DNA from: Lachnoclostridium sp. An138
GTDB taxonomy: Bacteria > Bacillota > Clostridia > Lachnospirales > Lachnospiraceae
Length of the DNA: 64,000 nt
NCBI RefSeq assembly: GCF_002160765.1
Contig: NZ_NFLF01000004.1
Location: 124,001-188,000, forward strand
Direction of reading: 5' to 3'
Under the pieces are notes generated by a model. It did no database searches and was not told the DNA's origin. It was given only the letters and a program-made list of their open reading frames with translations. Shown one piece after another: positions 45,507 through 54,267 of the stretch. The stretch's first letter is position 1. Each line of letters starts with the position of its first letter. The translations under genes and the position numbers were made by a program.

Positions 45507-45629
45507 AAAAACACTCCTATCCTTTTCGTACTTTTCCGGTTCCCCCACAGGGGAGCCTTCTGCCTGGATCTCTGACCGGCAGACTTTCTCATCTATTCTA
45601 GCACTGATTTTTTTGAAAGGCAAGCCCCA

Positions 45630-45977
45630 TTATGTACCCAGCTCCAGGCTCACCCGCAGAGCCTCGTTGACCCGGGCCAGGATACTTTCATCCAGGTGGC
45701 AGACCTTATCCTTCAGGCGCTGCTTGTCAATGGTGCGGAGCTGCTCCAGAAGGATCACAGAATCCCGCACAATCTGACACTGCCTGGCAGAAAGCTCCAC
45801 ATGGGTGGGAAGCTTCGCCTTATTCATCTTTGATGTGATAGCCGCCACAATCACCGTTGGGCTGTGGCGGTTCCCCGTATCATTCTGTATCACAAGAACC
45901 GGGCGCACGCCGCCCTGCTCTGAACCTACTACCGGACGAAGATCCGCATAATAAATATCTCCCCGTCTGATTACCAA
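45630..45977 (-). CDS. ndoA: MazF/NdoA-type endoribonuclease
   Basis: A 115-residue PemK/MazF-fold mRNA interferase: [30 protein letters not shown] at the start and [26 protein letters not shown] in the middle match Bacillus NdoA (MazF-bs), which cuts single-stranded RNA at UACAU. It starts at a TTG at 45977. As in Bacillus it sits downstream of alr, but no antitoxin gene of the NdoAI type lies between alr and this gene (107 bp) or elsewhere nearby. Confidence 0.88.
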   Translation of the reverse strand: MVIRRGDIYYADLRPVVGSEQGGVRPVLVIQNDTGNRHSPTVIVAAITSKMNKAKLPTHVELSARQCQIVRDSVILLEQLRTIDKQRLKDKVCHLDESILARVNEALRVSLELGT

Positions 45978-46083
45978 ATCTTTTCACGCTCCGATCCTGA
46001 AAATCCTACGGCTGCCGCCGGCAGCCCTATCTGAAGTATTTCCAAAATCTTCACATGTATACAGATTCGCGCGGGGTTCTCCC

Positions 46084-47271
46084 TTACGCCCCGGCCGGAC
46101 GGGAGGTCCAGATCTCTTCCGCAGTCTCCGTGATCTCTCCATGTCTCAGATAGATTCTCGGAACTCTTCCGGAAATATCACAGGCAAACTCATAATTAAA
46201 ACGGCCGGAAAGCTCCGCCAGCTCATCCATGGAAAGTATCTCTCCTCCGTCTGTGCCGAACAGCGTAACCTCCATACCCGGCCTGGCCTCCGGAATCTCT
46301 GTCACGTCCACCATAAACTGATCCATACAGACTCTTCCCCGGATAGGCGCCCTCTTTCCCGCGATCAGTACGCATCCCCTGTCCGAAAGACTTCTGGGAT
46401 ATCCGTCGCCGTACCCTACAGGAATCGTGGCAATGCGCCGGGGCTCCGGAGCAGTATAAAGGCCGCCGTAGCTTACCTGCGTACCCGCCGGAATCTCCTT
46501 GACGTGGACAATATGGCTTTTCAGCTCCATGGCAGCTTTAAGCGCCACCCGCTCTTTTTTCACCTCGCCGGAAGGATACAGGCCGTACAGCGCGATGCCT
46601 GCCCGCACCAGGTTCAGGCTGCTCTCCGGCATATCAATGATGGCCGCGCTGTTGGCGCAGTGGCAGATGGGAATATGCACGCCTCTCTCCTCAAGGGCAT
46701 CCCGGAATTTCAGAAAACGGGCAAGCTGCCGGTCCGCCCAGGTCTTATCGGCCTCGTCGGCCCTGGCGAAATGCGTGAAAAGTCCTTCCAGCTCCAGCCC
46801 CGGCAGCTTCTGTATCTGGCAGACCGCTTCCAGGCTCTCTTCCGTATCCGGAAAGCCTATCCTGCTCATTCCCGTATCCAGCTTGATATGAATATGGACC
46901 CTCTTATTCTGGCGCACCGCCTCTTTTGACAGCTCTTCTGCCATATCCATCCGGAATACCGCCGTCCGGATATCTTCCGCCGCCAGCTCCGGGTAAGACT
47001 CCGGGAACACATAGCCCAGCACCAGCACAGGTTTTCTGATTCCGTAGCCGCGGAGCTGGAGGGCTTCCTCTATTGTCGCCGCCGCGAAGCCCCAGATATA
47101 GTCTTTTGGCTCCATCAGCCGGGCAATCGGCACCGCGCCGTGTCCGTATCCATTTGCTTTCACCACCGCCGCCATCTGTGTGCCTGCCGGAAGCGTCCTT
47201 TTCATAGCTTCAAAATTTTCTTCTATGGCATCCAGATCCACATAAGCCGCTGCGCGTTGATATTTTTTCAT
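46084..47271 (-). CDS. alr: Alanine racemase
   Basis: A 395-residue PLP enzyme that makes D-alanine for peptidoglycan. The PLP lysine is in VVKANGYGHGA (about residue 39), the catalytic tyrosine in AGTQVSYGGLYTA, and GRVCMDQFMVDVTE is conserved. The ATG follows GGAGCCAAAATC. It may be read with the ndoA gene downstream. A TTTCA-N6-TGAAA inverted repeat lies in the upstream region, of unknown role. Confidence 0.95.
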   Translation of the reverse strand: MKKYQRAAAYVDLDAIEENFEAMKRTLPAGTQMAAVVKANGYGHGAVPIARLMEPKDYIWGFAAATIEEALQLRGYGIRKPVLVLGYVFPESYPELAAEDIRTAVFRMDMAEELSKEAVRQNKRVHIHIKLDTGMSRIGFPDTEESLEAVCQIQKLPGLELEGLFTHFARADEADKTWADRQLARFLKFRDALEERGVHIPICHCANSAAIIDMPESSLNLVRAGIALYGLYPSGEVKKERVALKAAMELKSHIVHVKEIPAGTQVSYGGLYTAPEPRRIATIPVGYGDGYPRSLSDRGCVLIAGKRAPIRGRVCMDQFMVDVTEIPEARPGMEVTLFGTDGGEILSMDELAELSGRFNYEFACDISGRVPRIYLRHGEITETAEEIWTSRPAGA

Positions 47272-47345
47272 GATTTTGGCTCCTACCTATAATATATGTG
47301 TTTTTCATTTAAGTGAAATCTTTCCATAAAATTCTTTCAAAACGG

Positions 47346-47412
47346 AAAAAGACTGCCGCCAGAAACTTTGGCCGGTAAAACCGAATCCCGTGGCCTGCGG
47401 CAGTCCCTTTTT
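47346..47412. terminator. Bidirectional intrinsic terminator after rex
   Basis: GACTGCCGC (47351-47359) pairs with GCGGCAGTC (47397-47405), with a smaller inner GGCC stem. An A-run (47346-47350) lies on one side and a T-run (47408-47412) on the other, so it can end rex transcripts on the minus strand and stop read-through the other way. Confidence 0.7.
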
Positions 47413-47420
47413 CTATTCTT

Positions 47421-48089
47421 TTATTCCGAACGGGGATGCTCTTTCTCATATCTGGTGATATTATAAGACAGCTGCATCAGACTTTCTGACAGATGTACAT
47501 TTTCTACCAGTACATCCGGCGGAACCTGCAGATCGATATGCGCAAAGTTCCAAATCGCCTTGATTCCATACTTTACCAGAAGCTCCGTCATCTCCTCCGC
47601 TTTTGATTTCGGCAGTGTCAGCGCCGCGATCTGAATCTCTTCATCCCGGATAAAGCTCTCCAGATCATCCAGCATATGAATCTGAATTCCCCGGACGCTT
47701 AAGCCTTTCAGAACCGGATTCACGTCGAAAATTCCCCGGATGTAAAAGCCCTGCTTTTCGAAATCCACGTAGTTGGCCAGAGCCTGTCCCAGGTTGCCGC
47801 CGCCTACTATGATCATGTTATGCTTCTTGTCGAGCCCCAGAATTTTCCCGATCTCTTCGTACAGGTATTTTACGTTATATCCATAACCCTGCTGTCCAAA
47901 TCCTCCGAAATTATTCAGATCCTGGCGAATCTGAGATGCCGTGACGCTCATTCTTGTGCTCAGTTCTCCGGAGGAAATCCGCTCCACTCCGCTTTCCATC
48001 AGTTCTCCCAGATAACGGTAATAGCGCGGAAGCCGCTTGATGACGGCCTTCGAAATCTCTCTTTCTTCCGTGATACGTTCGTCTTTCAT
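47421..48089 (-). CDS. rex: Redox-sensing transcriptional repressor Rex
   Basis: A 222-residue NADH/NAD+-sensing repressor. N-terminal winged helix (VIKRLPRYYRYLGELMESGVERISSGELS and TASQIRQDLNNFGGFGQQGYGYNV) and a Rossmann domain (IIVGGGNLGQALANYV). Rex controls fermentation and NAD-regeneration genes in clostridia. It has a consensus promoter and a bidirectional terminator, so it is a single-gene unit. The ATG follows AAGGACGTGTGGA. Confidence 0.95.
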   Translation of the reverse strand: MKDERITEEREISKAVIKRLPRYYRYLGELMESGVERISSGELSTRMSVTASQIRQDLNNFGGFGQQGYGYNVKYLYEEIGKILGLDKKHNMIIVGGGNLGQALANYVDFEKQGFYIRGIFDVNPVLKGLSVRGIQIHMLDDLESFIRDEEIQIAALTLPKSKAEEMTELLVKYGIKAIWNFAHIDLQVPPDVLVENVHLSESLMQLSYNITRYEKEHPRSE

Positions 48090-48170
48090 TCCACACGTCC
48101 TTCAATCAAGTATATTCCTCTCCGGCCGGCCGGCAAAACCGCCTCCGGCGGCCAGGGATAATCTGTATTT

Positions 48171-48200
48171 ATTATAAGCGATTAGTGAAAATATTGTCAA
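48171..48200 (-). promoter_or_regulatory. Promoter of rex
   Basis: On the minus strand a perfect TTGACA (48200-48195) and a perfect TATAAT (48176-48171) with an 18-nt spacer. The spacer carries TTTTCAC, part of a weak partial match to a Rex box; self-control is possible but the symmetry is poor. Confidence 0.75.
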
Positions 48201-48232
48201 CGACTTTGCGGAATTCTTCACAAAGATTTCTC

Positions 48233-48261
48233 TTGTTCCTGTGCCTGTTTTTCGCTATAAT
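48233..48261 (+). promoter_or_regulatory. Likely promoter of the ABC-F gene
   Basis: TTGTTC (48233-48238), 17 nt, then TATAAT (48256-48261). The -35 element is poor, the -10 perfect. The leader of about 75 nt contains an interrupted CTGCCGG/CCGGCAG hairpin (near 48269-48297). Confidence 0.5.
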
Positions 48262-48339
48262 AGAATCTGCCGGCTTCGTGTATATCAGGAACCGGCAGAA
48301 GCCCGAAACAGCGGGAAAAGACATACAGAGGTAAGATTT

Positions 48340-50247
48340 ATGATACTATTATGCCAGAACATCAGCAAAACATTCGGAACGGACGTAATCCTGAAAAACG
48401 CGTCCTTTCATATAGAAGACAGGGAGAAAGCCGCCATCGTCGGCATCAACGGAGCCGGAAAGTCCACTCTCCTGAAAATCATCGTGGGCGATCTGGAGGC
48501 CGATTCCGGGGAAGCCGTGCTGTCAAAGGGCAAGACTCTCGGTTACCTGGCCCAGCATCAGGATCTGGAAAGCGAAAACACCATTTATGAAGAGCTTCTG
48601 ACCGTAAAGCAGGATGTGCTCGATCTGGAACGGGACATGCACACTCTGGAACTCCGGATGAAAGAACTTTCCGGCGGAGAGCTTGAAAACGCTCTGGCCC
48701 AGTATACCCGTCTCAGCCATGAATTTGAACAGAAGAACGGATACGCCTGCAAAAGTGAAGTGTCCGGGGTTCTGAAGGGCCTGGGTTTTGAGGAAGAGGA
48801 TTTCGGCAAACAGGTCAGCACCCTTTCCGGGGGCCAGAAAACCCGGGTGTCTCTGGGCAAGCTTCTGCTCTCCCGGCCGGATCTCATTCTGCTGGACGAG
48901 CCCACCAACCACCTGGACATGAATTCCATCGCCTGGCTGGAAACCTTCCTTTTAAACTATGACGGAGCCGTTCTGGTGGTGGCGCATGACCGGTATTTTC
49001 TGAACCGGATCGCCACGAAGATTATTGAAATCGACGCAGGAGAGGTGACGGTGTTCCAGGGAAATTACTCCGATTACGCCGCCAAAAAAGCCCAGCTCCG
49101 GGAAGCGCGGATGAATGCCTGGCTGAATCAGCAGCGCGAGATCAAGCACCAGGAGGAGGTCATCGCGAAGCTGAAATCCTTTAACCGGGAGAAATCCATC
49201 CGCCGCGCGGAAAGCCGGGAAAAGATGCTGGACAAAATGGAGATCCTGGAAAAGCCCACAGAGGTACGCTCCGAGATGCACATCACCCTGGAACCCAAGA
49301 TCACAAGCGGAAACGATGTGCTGACTGTAGAGCACCTGTCCAAAGCCTTCGGACCCCTGCAACTGTTCTCCGACCTGAATTTTTCTATCAAGCGCGGGGA
49401 ACGGGTGGCCCTGATCGGAAATAACGGCACCGGAAAGACTACCATTCTGAAAATCCTGAACGGTCTTCTGGACGCGGACAGCGGTTCCTTTACGCTGGGC
49501 GCCAGAGTGCAGATCGGATACTACGATCAGGAGCACCATGTACTCCATCCGGAAAAGACCCTTTTTGAAGAAATTTCCGACGCCTACCCGGATCTGGACA
49601 ATACCACCATCCGCAGCACACTGGCCGCTTTTCTGTTTACCGGAGATGATGTCTTTAAGCGTATCGCCGATTTAAGCGGAGGAGAAAGGGGACGGGTATC
49701 CCTGGCAAAGCTGATGCTGTCCGAGGCTAATTTTCTGATTCTGGACGAGCCTACCAACCACCTGGACATTGTTTCCAAGGAAATTCTGGAGCAGGCCTTA
49801 AACCGCTATACAGGCACCGTGCTTTACGTCTCCCACGACCGGTATTTCATCAATACCACCGCCACCAGAATTCTCGATTTGACCGGAGGCGTCCTGGTAA
49901 ACTATATCGGAAATTACGATTACTATCTGGAAAAGCATGACATTCTTACCCCTTCCTCTTCTGTGGAGAGCAAAGCAGCTCAGGAAGAAGAGCCTTCGGC
50001 TGCCAAACTGGACTGGAAGCAGCAGAAGGAAGAGCAGGCCAGACAGCGGAAGCGTGAAAATGATCTGAAAAAGACCGAAGAAGAGATCTTCCAGCTGGAA
50101 AGCCGGGATGAAGAAATCAACGAACTCATGACCCATGAAGATATCTATACCAATGTGGCAGAATGTCAGAAGCTCCACCAGGAGCAGGAGGAACTGAAAA
50201 AACGTCTGGAAACCCTATATGAACAATGGGAAGCGCTGGCTCAGTGA
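48340..50247 (+). CDS. ABC-F family ATP-binding protein (Uup/YdiF-like)
   Basis: A 635-residue soluble protein with two ABC ATPase domains: Walker A GINGAGKSTLLK and GNNGTGKTTILK, signature LSGGQKTRVSLGKLLLS and LSGGERGRVSLAKLMLS, each followed by LLDEPTNHLD or LILDEPTNHLD. A linker of about 70 residues between the domains (P-site tRNA interaction motif) and a C-terminal coiled coil (from about residue 560) place it with Uup/YdiF translation factors rather than transporters. The ATG at 48340 follows AGAGGTAAGATTT. Resistance to antibiotics is possible but not indicated. Confidence 0.9.
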   Translation: MILLCQNISKTFGTDVILKNASFHIEDREKAAIVGINGAGKSTLLKIIVGDLEADSGEAVLSKGKTLGYLAQHQDLESENTIYEELLTVKQDVLDLERDMHTLELRMKELSGGELENALAQYTRLSHEFEQKNGYACKSEVSGVLKGLGFEEEDFGKQVSTLSGGQKTRVSLGKLLLSRPDLILLDEPTNHLDMNSIAWLETFLLNYDGAVLVVAHDRYFLNRIATKIIEIDAGEVTVFQGNYSDYAAKKAQLREARMNAWLNQQREIKHQEEVIAKLKSFNREKSIRRAESREKMLDKMEILEKPTEVRSEMHITLEPKITSGNDVLTVEHLSKAFGPLQLFSDLNFSIKRGERVALIGNNGTGKTTILKILNGLLDADSGSFTLGARVQIGYYDQEHHVLHPEKTLFEEISDAYPDLDNTTIRSTLAAFLFTGDDVFKRIADLSGGERGRVSLAKLMLSEANFLILDEPTNHLDIVSKEILEQALNRYTGTVLYVSHDRYFINTTATRILDLTGGVLVNYIGNYDYYLEKHDILTPSSSVESKAAQEEEPSAAKLDWKQQKEEQARQRKRENDLKKTEEEIFQLESRDEEINELMTHEDIYTNVAECQKLHQEQEELKKRLETLYEQWEALAQ

Positions 50248-50264
50248 TTGGCCAGCGCTGTTTT
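50232..50264 (+). terminator. Terminator embedded in converging coding ends
   Basis: AGCGCTGGC (50232-50240) pairs with GCCAGCGCT (50251-50259), followed by GTTTTAAA. The hairpin holds the ABC-F stop codon and the last codons of the SGNH gene on the other strand, so it is coding for both and a terminator for the first. Confidence 0.65.
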
Positions 50265-51239
50265 AAATTCTTCTATATTGTCGTCCGTCACATACATGCC
50301 AAAACCCTGGCTTTCCAGGCTTTCATCTGTCTTTCCATAAAATATCCGGTCGATAATCATATCTCCCAGCTCTTCCGTATAATGGCTGGATTCATAGTAA
50401 TACCTGCGGTCCATGGTGATCGCGCTTTCCCCGCTGAAGTTATAATATCCGCCCCCGGATGCTCCGGAAAGCCAGAACAGGAAATTGTCATAGCCGTAAA
50501 ACTTGGACTGCTGATAGGTCCGGTAATAGATGGGATTGGTAAACACAATCAGATTGATCCCGTATTCTTCACAGAGCGCCGAGATCTCCTTCATGTCATC
50601 AATAGCATAGCTCATATAATCCCTGTAGTAATCGTCCCAGTAGGGAGCGTCTCCCTCCCAGGTTCCGCCCAGAGAAGGGTCCCGGACCGTGCAGCCATTG
50701 GCATAATATCGTTCCACATAATCCGGATCTGTGGGCTCATAATTCAGGATCACATCAAGAGACAGGATCACACCCTTAATACTGAAATAATTCGCATAAA
50801 ATCCCAGCTTGTTTCCTCTTGGATAGGGAATCCGGTAAAACTGATTCTGGTGCAGGTCCGGGTCCACAAACGCAGAAATATTGTCTACGCCAATCATGAC
50901 ATTTTTCGGGATAATTCCATTTTCAATCAGTTCCTTCAGATTATCCAGATGCTCTTCCGGCAGTCCCTCCGAATAGGACATATTGTACCACTTCCCTTCG
51001 GGAATCCGGTCCACATTGATAAAGCCCGTCCGGGAAGAACCGAAGAGGAAGGAATCAAACTTGTCCGGATTGTGAAGGACATACTGCATCTTGATGTAAT
51101 TACTGTTGGGCTCTACGCCGTTATCCCGTATCTCCTTCCAGTGAAAAACATTGTACGGGTCCACCGCAATCGGGATCGCAAGCTCCAGTACAAGAATAAA
51201 CAGAATAAACGGACAGATTTTTCTTAAAAATTTTTTCAT
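50241..51239 (-). CDS. SGNH-like acyltransferase partner (AlgJ/DltD-type) of the MBOAT protein
   Basis: A 332-residue protein with an N-terminal membrane anchor (residues 8-26) and an extracytoplasmic domain. FGSSRTGFINVD near residue 66 carries a candidate nucleophile Ser, and ESSHYTEELG near residue 284 the Ser/Asp-x-x-His-type catalytic His. Together with the MBOAT gene just upstream this is the usual two-protein machine that moves acyl groups onto surface polymers. The polymer is unknown. A 213-bp repeat-rich gap separates the two genes. Confidence 0.72.
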   Translation of the reverse strand: MKKFLRKICPFILFILVLELAIPIAVDPYNVFHWKEIRDNGVEPNSNYIKMQYVLHNPDKFDSFLFGSSRTGFINVDRIPEGKWYNMSYSEGLPEEHLDNLKELIENGIIPKNVMIGVDNISAFVDPDLHQNQFYRIPYPRGNKLGFYANYFSIKGVILSLDVILNYEPTDPDYVERYYANGCTVRDPSLGGTWEGDAPYWDDYYRDYMSYAIDDMKEISALCEEYGINLIVFTNPIYYRTYQQSKFYGYDNFLFWLSGASGGGYYNFSGESAITMDRRYYYESSHYTEELGDMIIDRIFYGKTDESLESQGFGMYVTDDNIEEFKTALANH

Positions 51240-51276
51240 ATATTTCTCTGATTCTCGCTCTGATAAATAAATTTAG

Positions 51277-51450
51277 TCTTTTTCTGCACGGCTGTTTCCG
51301 CCATATCTTGAACTGTACAGCCGTGCAAGCCATGGCTTTCTGTAAAAAGCCATGGCTTGGGCTGAGCGCCCTATAGAAAAATCCGTATGCGTCCCCCGCC
51401 AGATAAATCTGCCGGGGAACGCCTCCATCTTTTTCTGCACGGCTGTACAG
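51277..51450. repeat. Cluster of short direct and inverted repeats
   Basis: TCTTTTTCTGCACGGCTGT occurs at 51277-51295 and again at 51428-51446. An inverted copy of the core lies at 51313-51327 (exact 15-nt reverse complement of 51436-51450) and pairs with 51285-51295. Between them are a 13-bp hairpin (51327-51339 and 51346-51358, built on the palindrome AAGCCATGGCTT) and a CCCCGCCAGAT/ATCTGCCGGGG hairpin with one mismatch (51394-51417). The third copy begins within the MBOAT stop region. Confidence 0.8.
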
Positions 51451-51452
51451 GT

Positions 51453-52898
51453 TCAAAACTGAAAATATACAAACTCGTATTCGCCCAGCTGACGGCTGTA
51501 AAGCACCACGAACAGCAGCGCAAAATAGAACACATAGCGGATTGGTTTCCGGAAGCGTCCCAGCCATGCCCAGGCACTCTGCTTCAGTTCAATAAAATCA
51601 TGCGCCAAAAGCACCGCAATCCAGAGGAGGGCAAGCTTCAGATCCGTGCTCTGCATCAGGCCGGCTGTACGAAAAGCCTCATACCCTGCCTTAACATAGG
51701 AAACAGGATTTCCCACGCCCTCAAAAAGATGGGTCAGCACATAGACCGCGTCGGAAAAGGTGCTGGCACGGAAAAAAATCCAGGCAACGCAGACAAAACA
51801 GAATACGATCAGAACGCGGATGACGCTGCGCCGTTCCTTCTTCGGCGGAAAACGCCGGTTCCACATCTTTTCCACAATCTGGCCCAGGCCGTGAAGTCCC
51901 CCCCAGATCACATAGGTCCAGCTGGCTCCGTGCCAAAGCCCGCTGACAAGAAAGGTAATCAGCAGGTTGCGCTGGGTTCTCCACTCTCCTCTTCGGCTCC
52001 CGCCCAGGGGAATATAGACGTAATCCCGGAACCAGGTGGACAGAGAAATGTGCCATCTGCTCCAGAATTCTTTCAGTGAAGCCGCGAAATACGGGCTCTT
52101 AAAGTTTGTCATCAGCTCAATATCCAGAAGCTTCGCCACGCCCCGGGCAATGTCCGAATATCCGGAGAAATCACAGTAGACCTGAAACGCATAGAAAAAA
52201 GTGGCCACTCCAAGAGCAAGCCCCGTGTAAACTGTAACATTGTCATACACCACGTCTACCAGAGACACTACCACATCTGCAATGGCAATCTTTTTAAAAT
52301 ATCCCCAGGCTATCAGCTTCGCCCCTTCAATGGCTCTGTCACAGTTGAAACTGTGTTCTTTCTCAAGCTGGGGCAGCAGATGTTCCGCCCTCTCGATGGG
52401 ACCTGCCAGAAGAAGCGGGAAAAAAGAGACGAATGCGGCATATTTCCCAAAGTGCGCACACGCCCGGGTCTTTCCTTTATAGACGTCAATCACATAGCCC
52501 AGCGACTGAAAAATATAAAAAGAAATTCCAACCGGAAGCACCAGTTCCAGCGTCACCTCGCTGACAGGCAGGGAGATACTTTTCAGCAGAGCCGTCACGG
52601 TACCACTTAAGAAATTGGAGTATTTAAAGAAAAACAGAAGTCCAAGGCAGACCAGGAGAGCCGCGCCCATGCAGAATTTTTTCTTACTTCTGCTCTCTGT
52701 GTGCTGTATTCCCAGGGCCGTGCCGTAGGATACAGCCGTAGTCAGCAGAAGAAGCAGTACATACTGGGCGTCTGCGCTCATATAAAAATAATAACTGGAC
52801 ACCAGCAGGACGCCCCACCGGAACCGCCGGGGCGTCAGCCAGTATACCAGAAATACAATTGGCAGAAACAGATAAAACGCGTTGGAATTAAATAACAT
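51453..52898 (-). CDS. MBOAT family O-acyltransferase (AlgI/DltB-like)
   Basis: A 481-residue polytopic protein (about 10-11 helices) of the membrane-bound O-acyltransferase family. The catalytic His region [19 protein letters not shown] is present, along with the start [18 protein letters not shown] and [13 protein letters not shown] typical of AlgI. It would pass an acyl group, commonly acetyl, through the membrane to a surface polysaccharide with the SGNH protein downstream. It overlaps icd by 11 nt, so the three genes may be one transcript. Confidence 0.88.
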   Translation of the reverse strand: MLFNSNAFYLFLPIVFLVYWLTPRRFRWGVLLVSSYYFYMSADAQYVLLLLLTTAVSYGTALGIQHTESRSKKKFCMGAALLVCLGLLFFFKYSNFLSGTVTALLKSISLPVSEVTLELVLPVGISFYIFQSLGYVIDVYKGKTRACAHFGKYAAFVSFFPLLLAGPIERAEHLLPQLEKEHSFNCDRAIEGAKLIAWGYFKKIAIADVVVSLVDVVYDNVTVYTGLALGVATFFYAFQVYCDFSGYSDIARGVAKLLDIELMTNFKSPYFAASLKEFWSRWHISLSTWFRDYVYIPLGGSRRGEWRTQRNLLITFLVSGLWHGASWTYVIWGGLHGLGQIVEKMWNRRFPPKKERRSVIRVLIVFCFVCVAWIFFRASTFSDAVYVLTHLFEGVGNPVSYVKAGYEAFRTAGLMQSTDLKLALLWIAVLLAHDFIELKQSAWAWLGRFRKPIRYVFYFALLFVVLYSRQLGEYEFVYFQF

Positions 52899-54105
52899 TC
52901 AGCAGTTCCTCTAAGGTCTTACGCACTTCACGGATAAAGCCCTCGCTGGAAAGGACAACCGGATTCGGAAGCGTAGTAATCAGCGCCAGATCCTTTGTCA
53001 TCTTTCCATCCTCGATCGTCTTCACAGAGGCCTGCTCCAGCTTATCCGCAAAATCCATCAGCGCCTGATTTCCATCCAGCTCTCCTCTCTTTCTCAGAGC
53101 TCCGGACCAGGCAAAAATAGTAGCCATGGAGTTCGTGGAGGTCTCCTCTCCCTTCAGGTGCTTATAATAATGGCGCTGCACTGTTCCATGAGCCGCCTCA
53201 TACTCATAATATCCATGGGGGGATACCAGCACAGAGGTCATCATGGCCAGAGAACCAAAGGCCGTAGCAATCAGATCGCTCATCACATCGCCGTCATAGT
53301 TCTTGCAGGCCCAGATATATCCTCCTTCAGACTTGATGACACGGGCCACCGCATCGTCAATCAGCGTATAGAAATATTCAATGCCAAGCTTCTCAAACTC
53401 CTCTTTGTACTCCTTCTCATAAATCTCCTGGAATACATCTTTAAAATAGTGATCATACTTTTTGGAGATAGTATCCTTGGTGGCAAACCAGAGATCCTGC
53501 TTCTGAGAAACGGCATAGGAGAAACAGCTTCTCGCAAAGCTTTCAATGGAACTGGTCAGATTGTGGATTCCCTGGGCGATGCCGCCCTCTTTGAAATCAT
53601 GAACAGTCTCACGAATCTCCGTTCCGTCTTCTCCCGTAAAGACCAGTTCGCACTTTCCGGGACCCGGTATCCGCATCTCAGTAGCCTTGTAAATATCGCC
53701 ATAAGCGTGACGGGCTACCGTAATCGGCTTCTTCCAGGTTTTCACATAGGGCTCGATCCCCTTAACGATAATCGGGACACGGAACACGGTGCCGTCCAGA
53801 ATTGCGCGGATGGTTCCGTTGGGGCTCTTCCACATCTCCTTCAAATCATACTCTTCCATACGGGCCGCATTGGGCGTGATCGTCGCGCACTTTACGGCGA
53901 CACCGTACTTCTTGGTAGCCTCCGCAGAATCGATAGTCACCTGATCGTTTGTAGCATTCCGGTGCTCCAGTCCCAGGTCATAATACTCTGTCTTCAGATC
54001 CACAAACGGAAGCAGAAGCTCATCCTTGATCATCTTCCAGAGAATTCTTGTCATCTCATCTCCATCCATCTCCACCAGCGGTGTCGTCATCTTTATCTTA
54101 TCCAT
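52888..54105 (-). CDS. icd: NADP-dependent isocitrate dehydrogenase (eukaryote-like, homodimeric type)
   Basis: A 405-residue enzyme converting isocitrate to 2-oxoglutarate. [17 protein letters not shown] at the start and the NATNDQVT and [19 protein letters not shown] blocks identify the type found in eukaryotic cytosol and many anaerobes rather than the Escherichia coli type. It supplies 2-oxoglutarate and NADPH. Its promoter at 54172-54200 appears to serve it and perhaps the MBOAT and SGNH genes behind it. Confidence 0.93.
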   Translation of the reverse strand: MDKIKMTTPLVEMDGDEMTRILWKMIKDELLLPFVDLKTEYYDLGLEHRNATNDQVTIDSAEATKKYGVAVKCATITPNAARMEEYDLKEMWKSPNGTIRAILDGTVFRVPIIVKGIEPYVKTWKKPITVARHAYGDIYKATEMRIPGPGKCELVFTGEDGTEIRETVHDFKEGGIAQGIHNLTSSIESFARSCFSYAVSQKQDLWFATKDTISKKYDHYFKDVFQEIYEKEYKEEFEKLGIEYFYTLIDDAVARVIKSEGGYIWACKNYDGDVMSDLIATAFGSLAMMTSVLVSPHGYYEYEAAHGTVQRHYYKHLKGEETSTNSMATIFAWSGALRKRGELDGNQALMDFADKLEQASVKTIEDGKMTKDLALITTLPNPVVLSSEGFIREVRKTLEELLNVI

Positions 54106-54171
54106 GTCGTCCTCCTCAATTCAATATCTTGCAAGCATTGCCGCCATACCCTGCGCGGCGCTTTGTGTCTT

Positions 54172-54200
54172 ATTATAGTCGATCAAAGACTTCTTCGCAA
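54172..54200 (-). promoter_or_regulatory. Promoter of icd
   Basis: On the minus strand TTGCGA (54200-54195), 17 nt, then a perfect TATAAT (54177-54172). The leader to the icd ATG is about 60 nt. Confidence 0.6.
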
Positions 54201-54267
54201 GTCATTCAGGACAAAATCATCGGATGTTCCCTTTTCCCGCCTGCCTCTGCCCCGCTCGGACTCCGGT

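Noticed and set aside
45507-45623. N-terminal extension of YebC
   Set aside because: The standard start MSGHSKF at 45506 has a good ribosome site, so the upstream open frame is not coding.
48090-48232. A Rex box on the rex promoter
   Set aside because: The sequence in the spacer matches only part of the Rex consensus and the symmetry is poor, so I list only the promoter.
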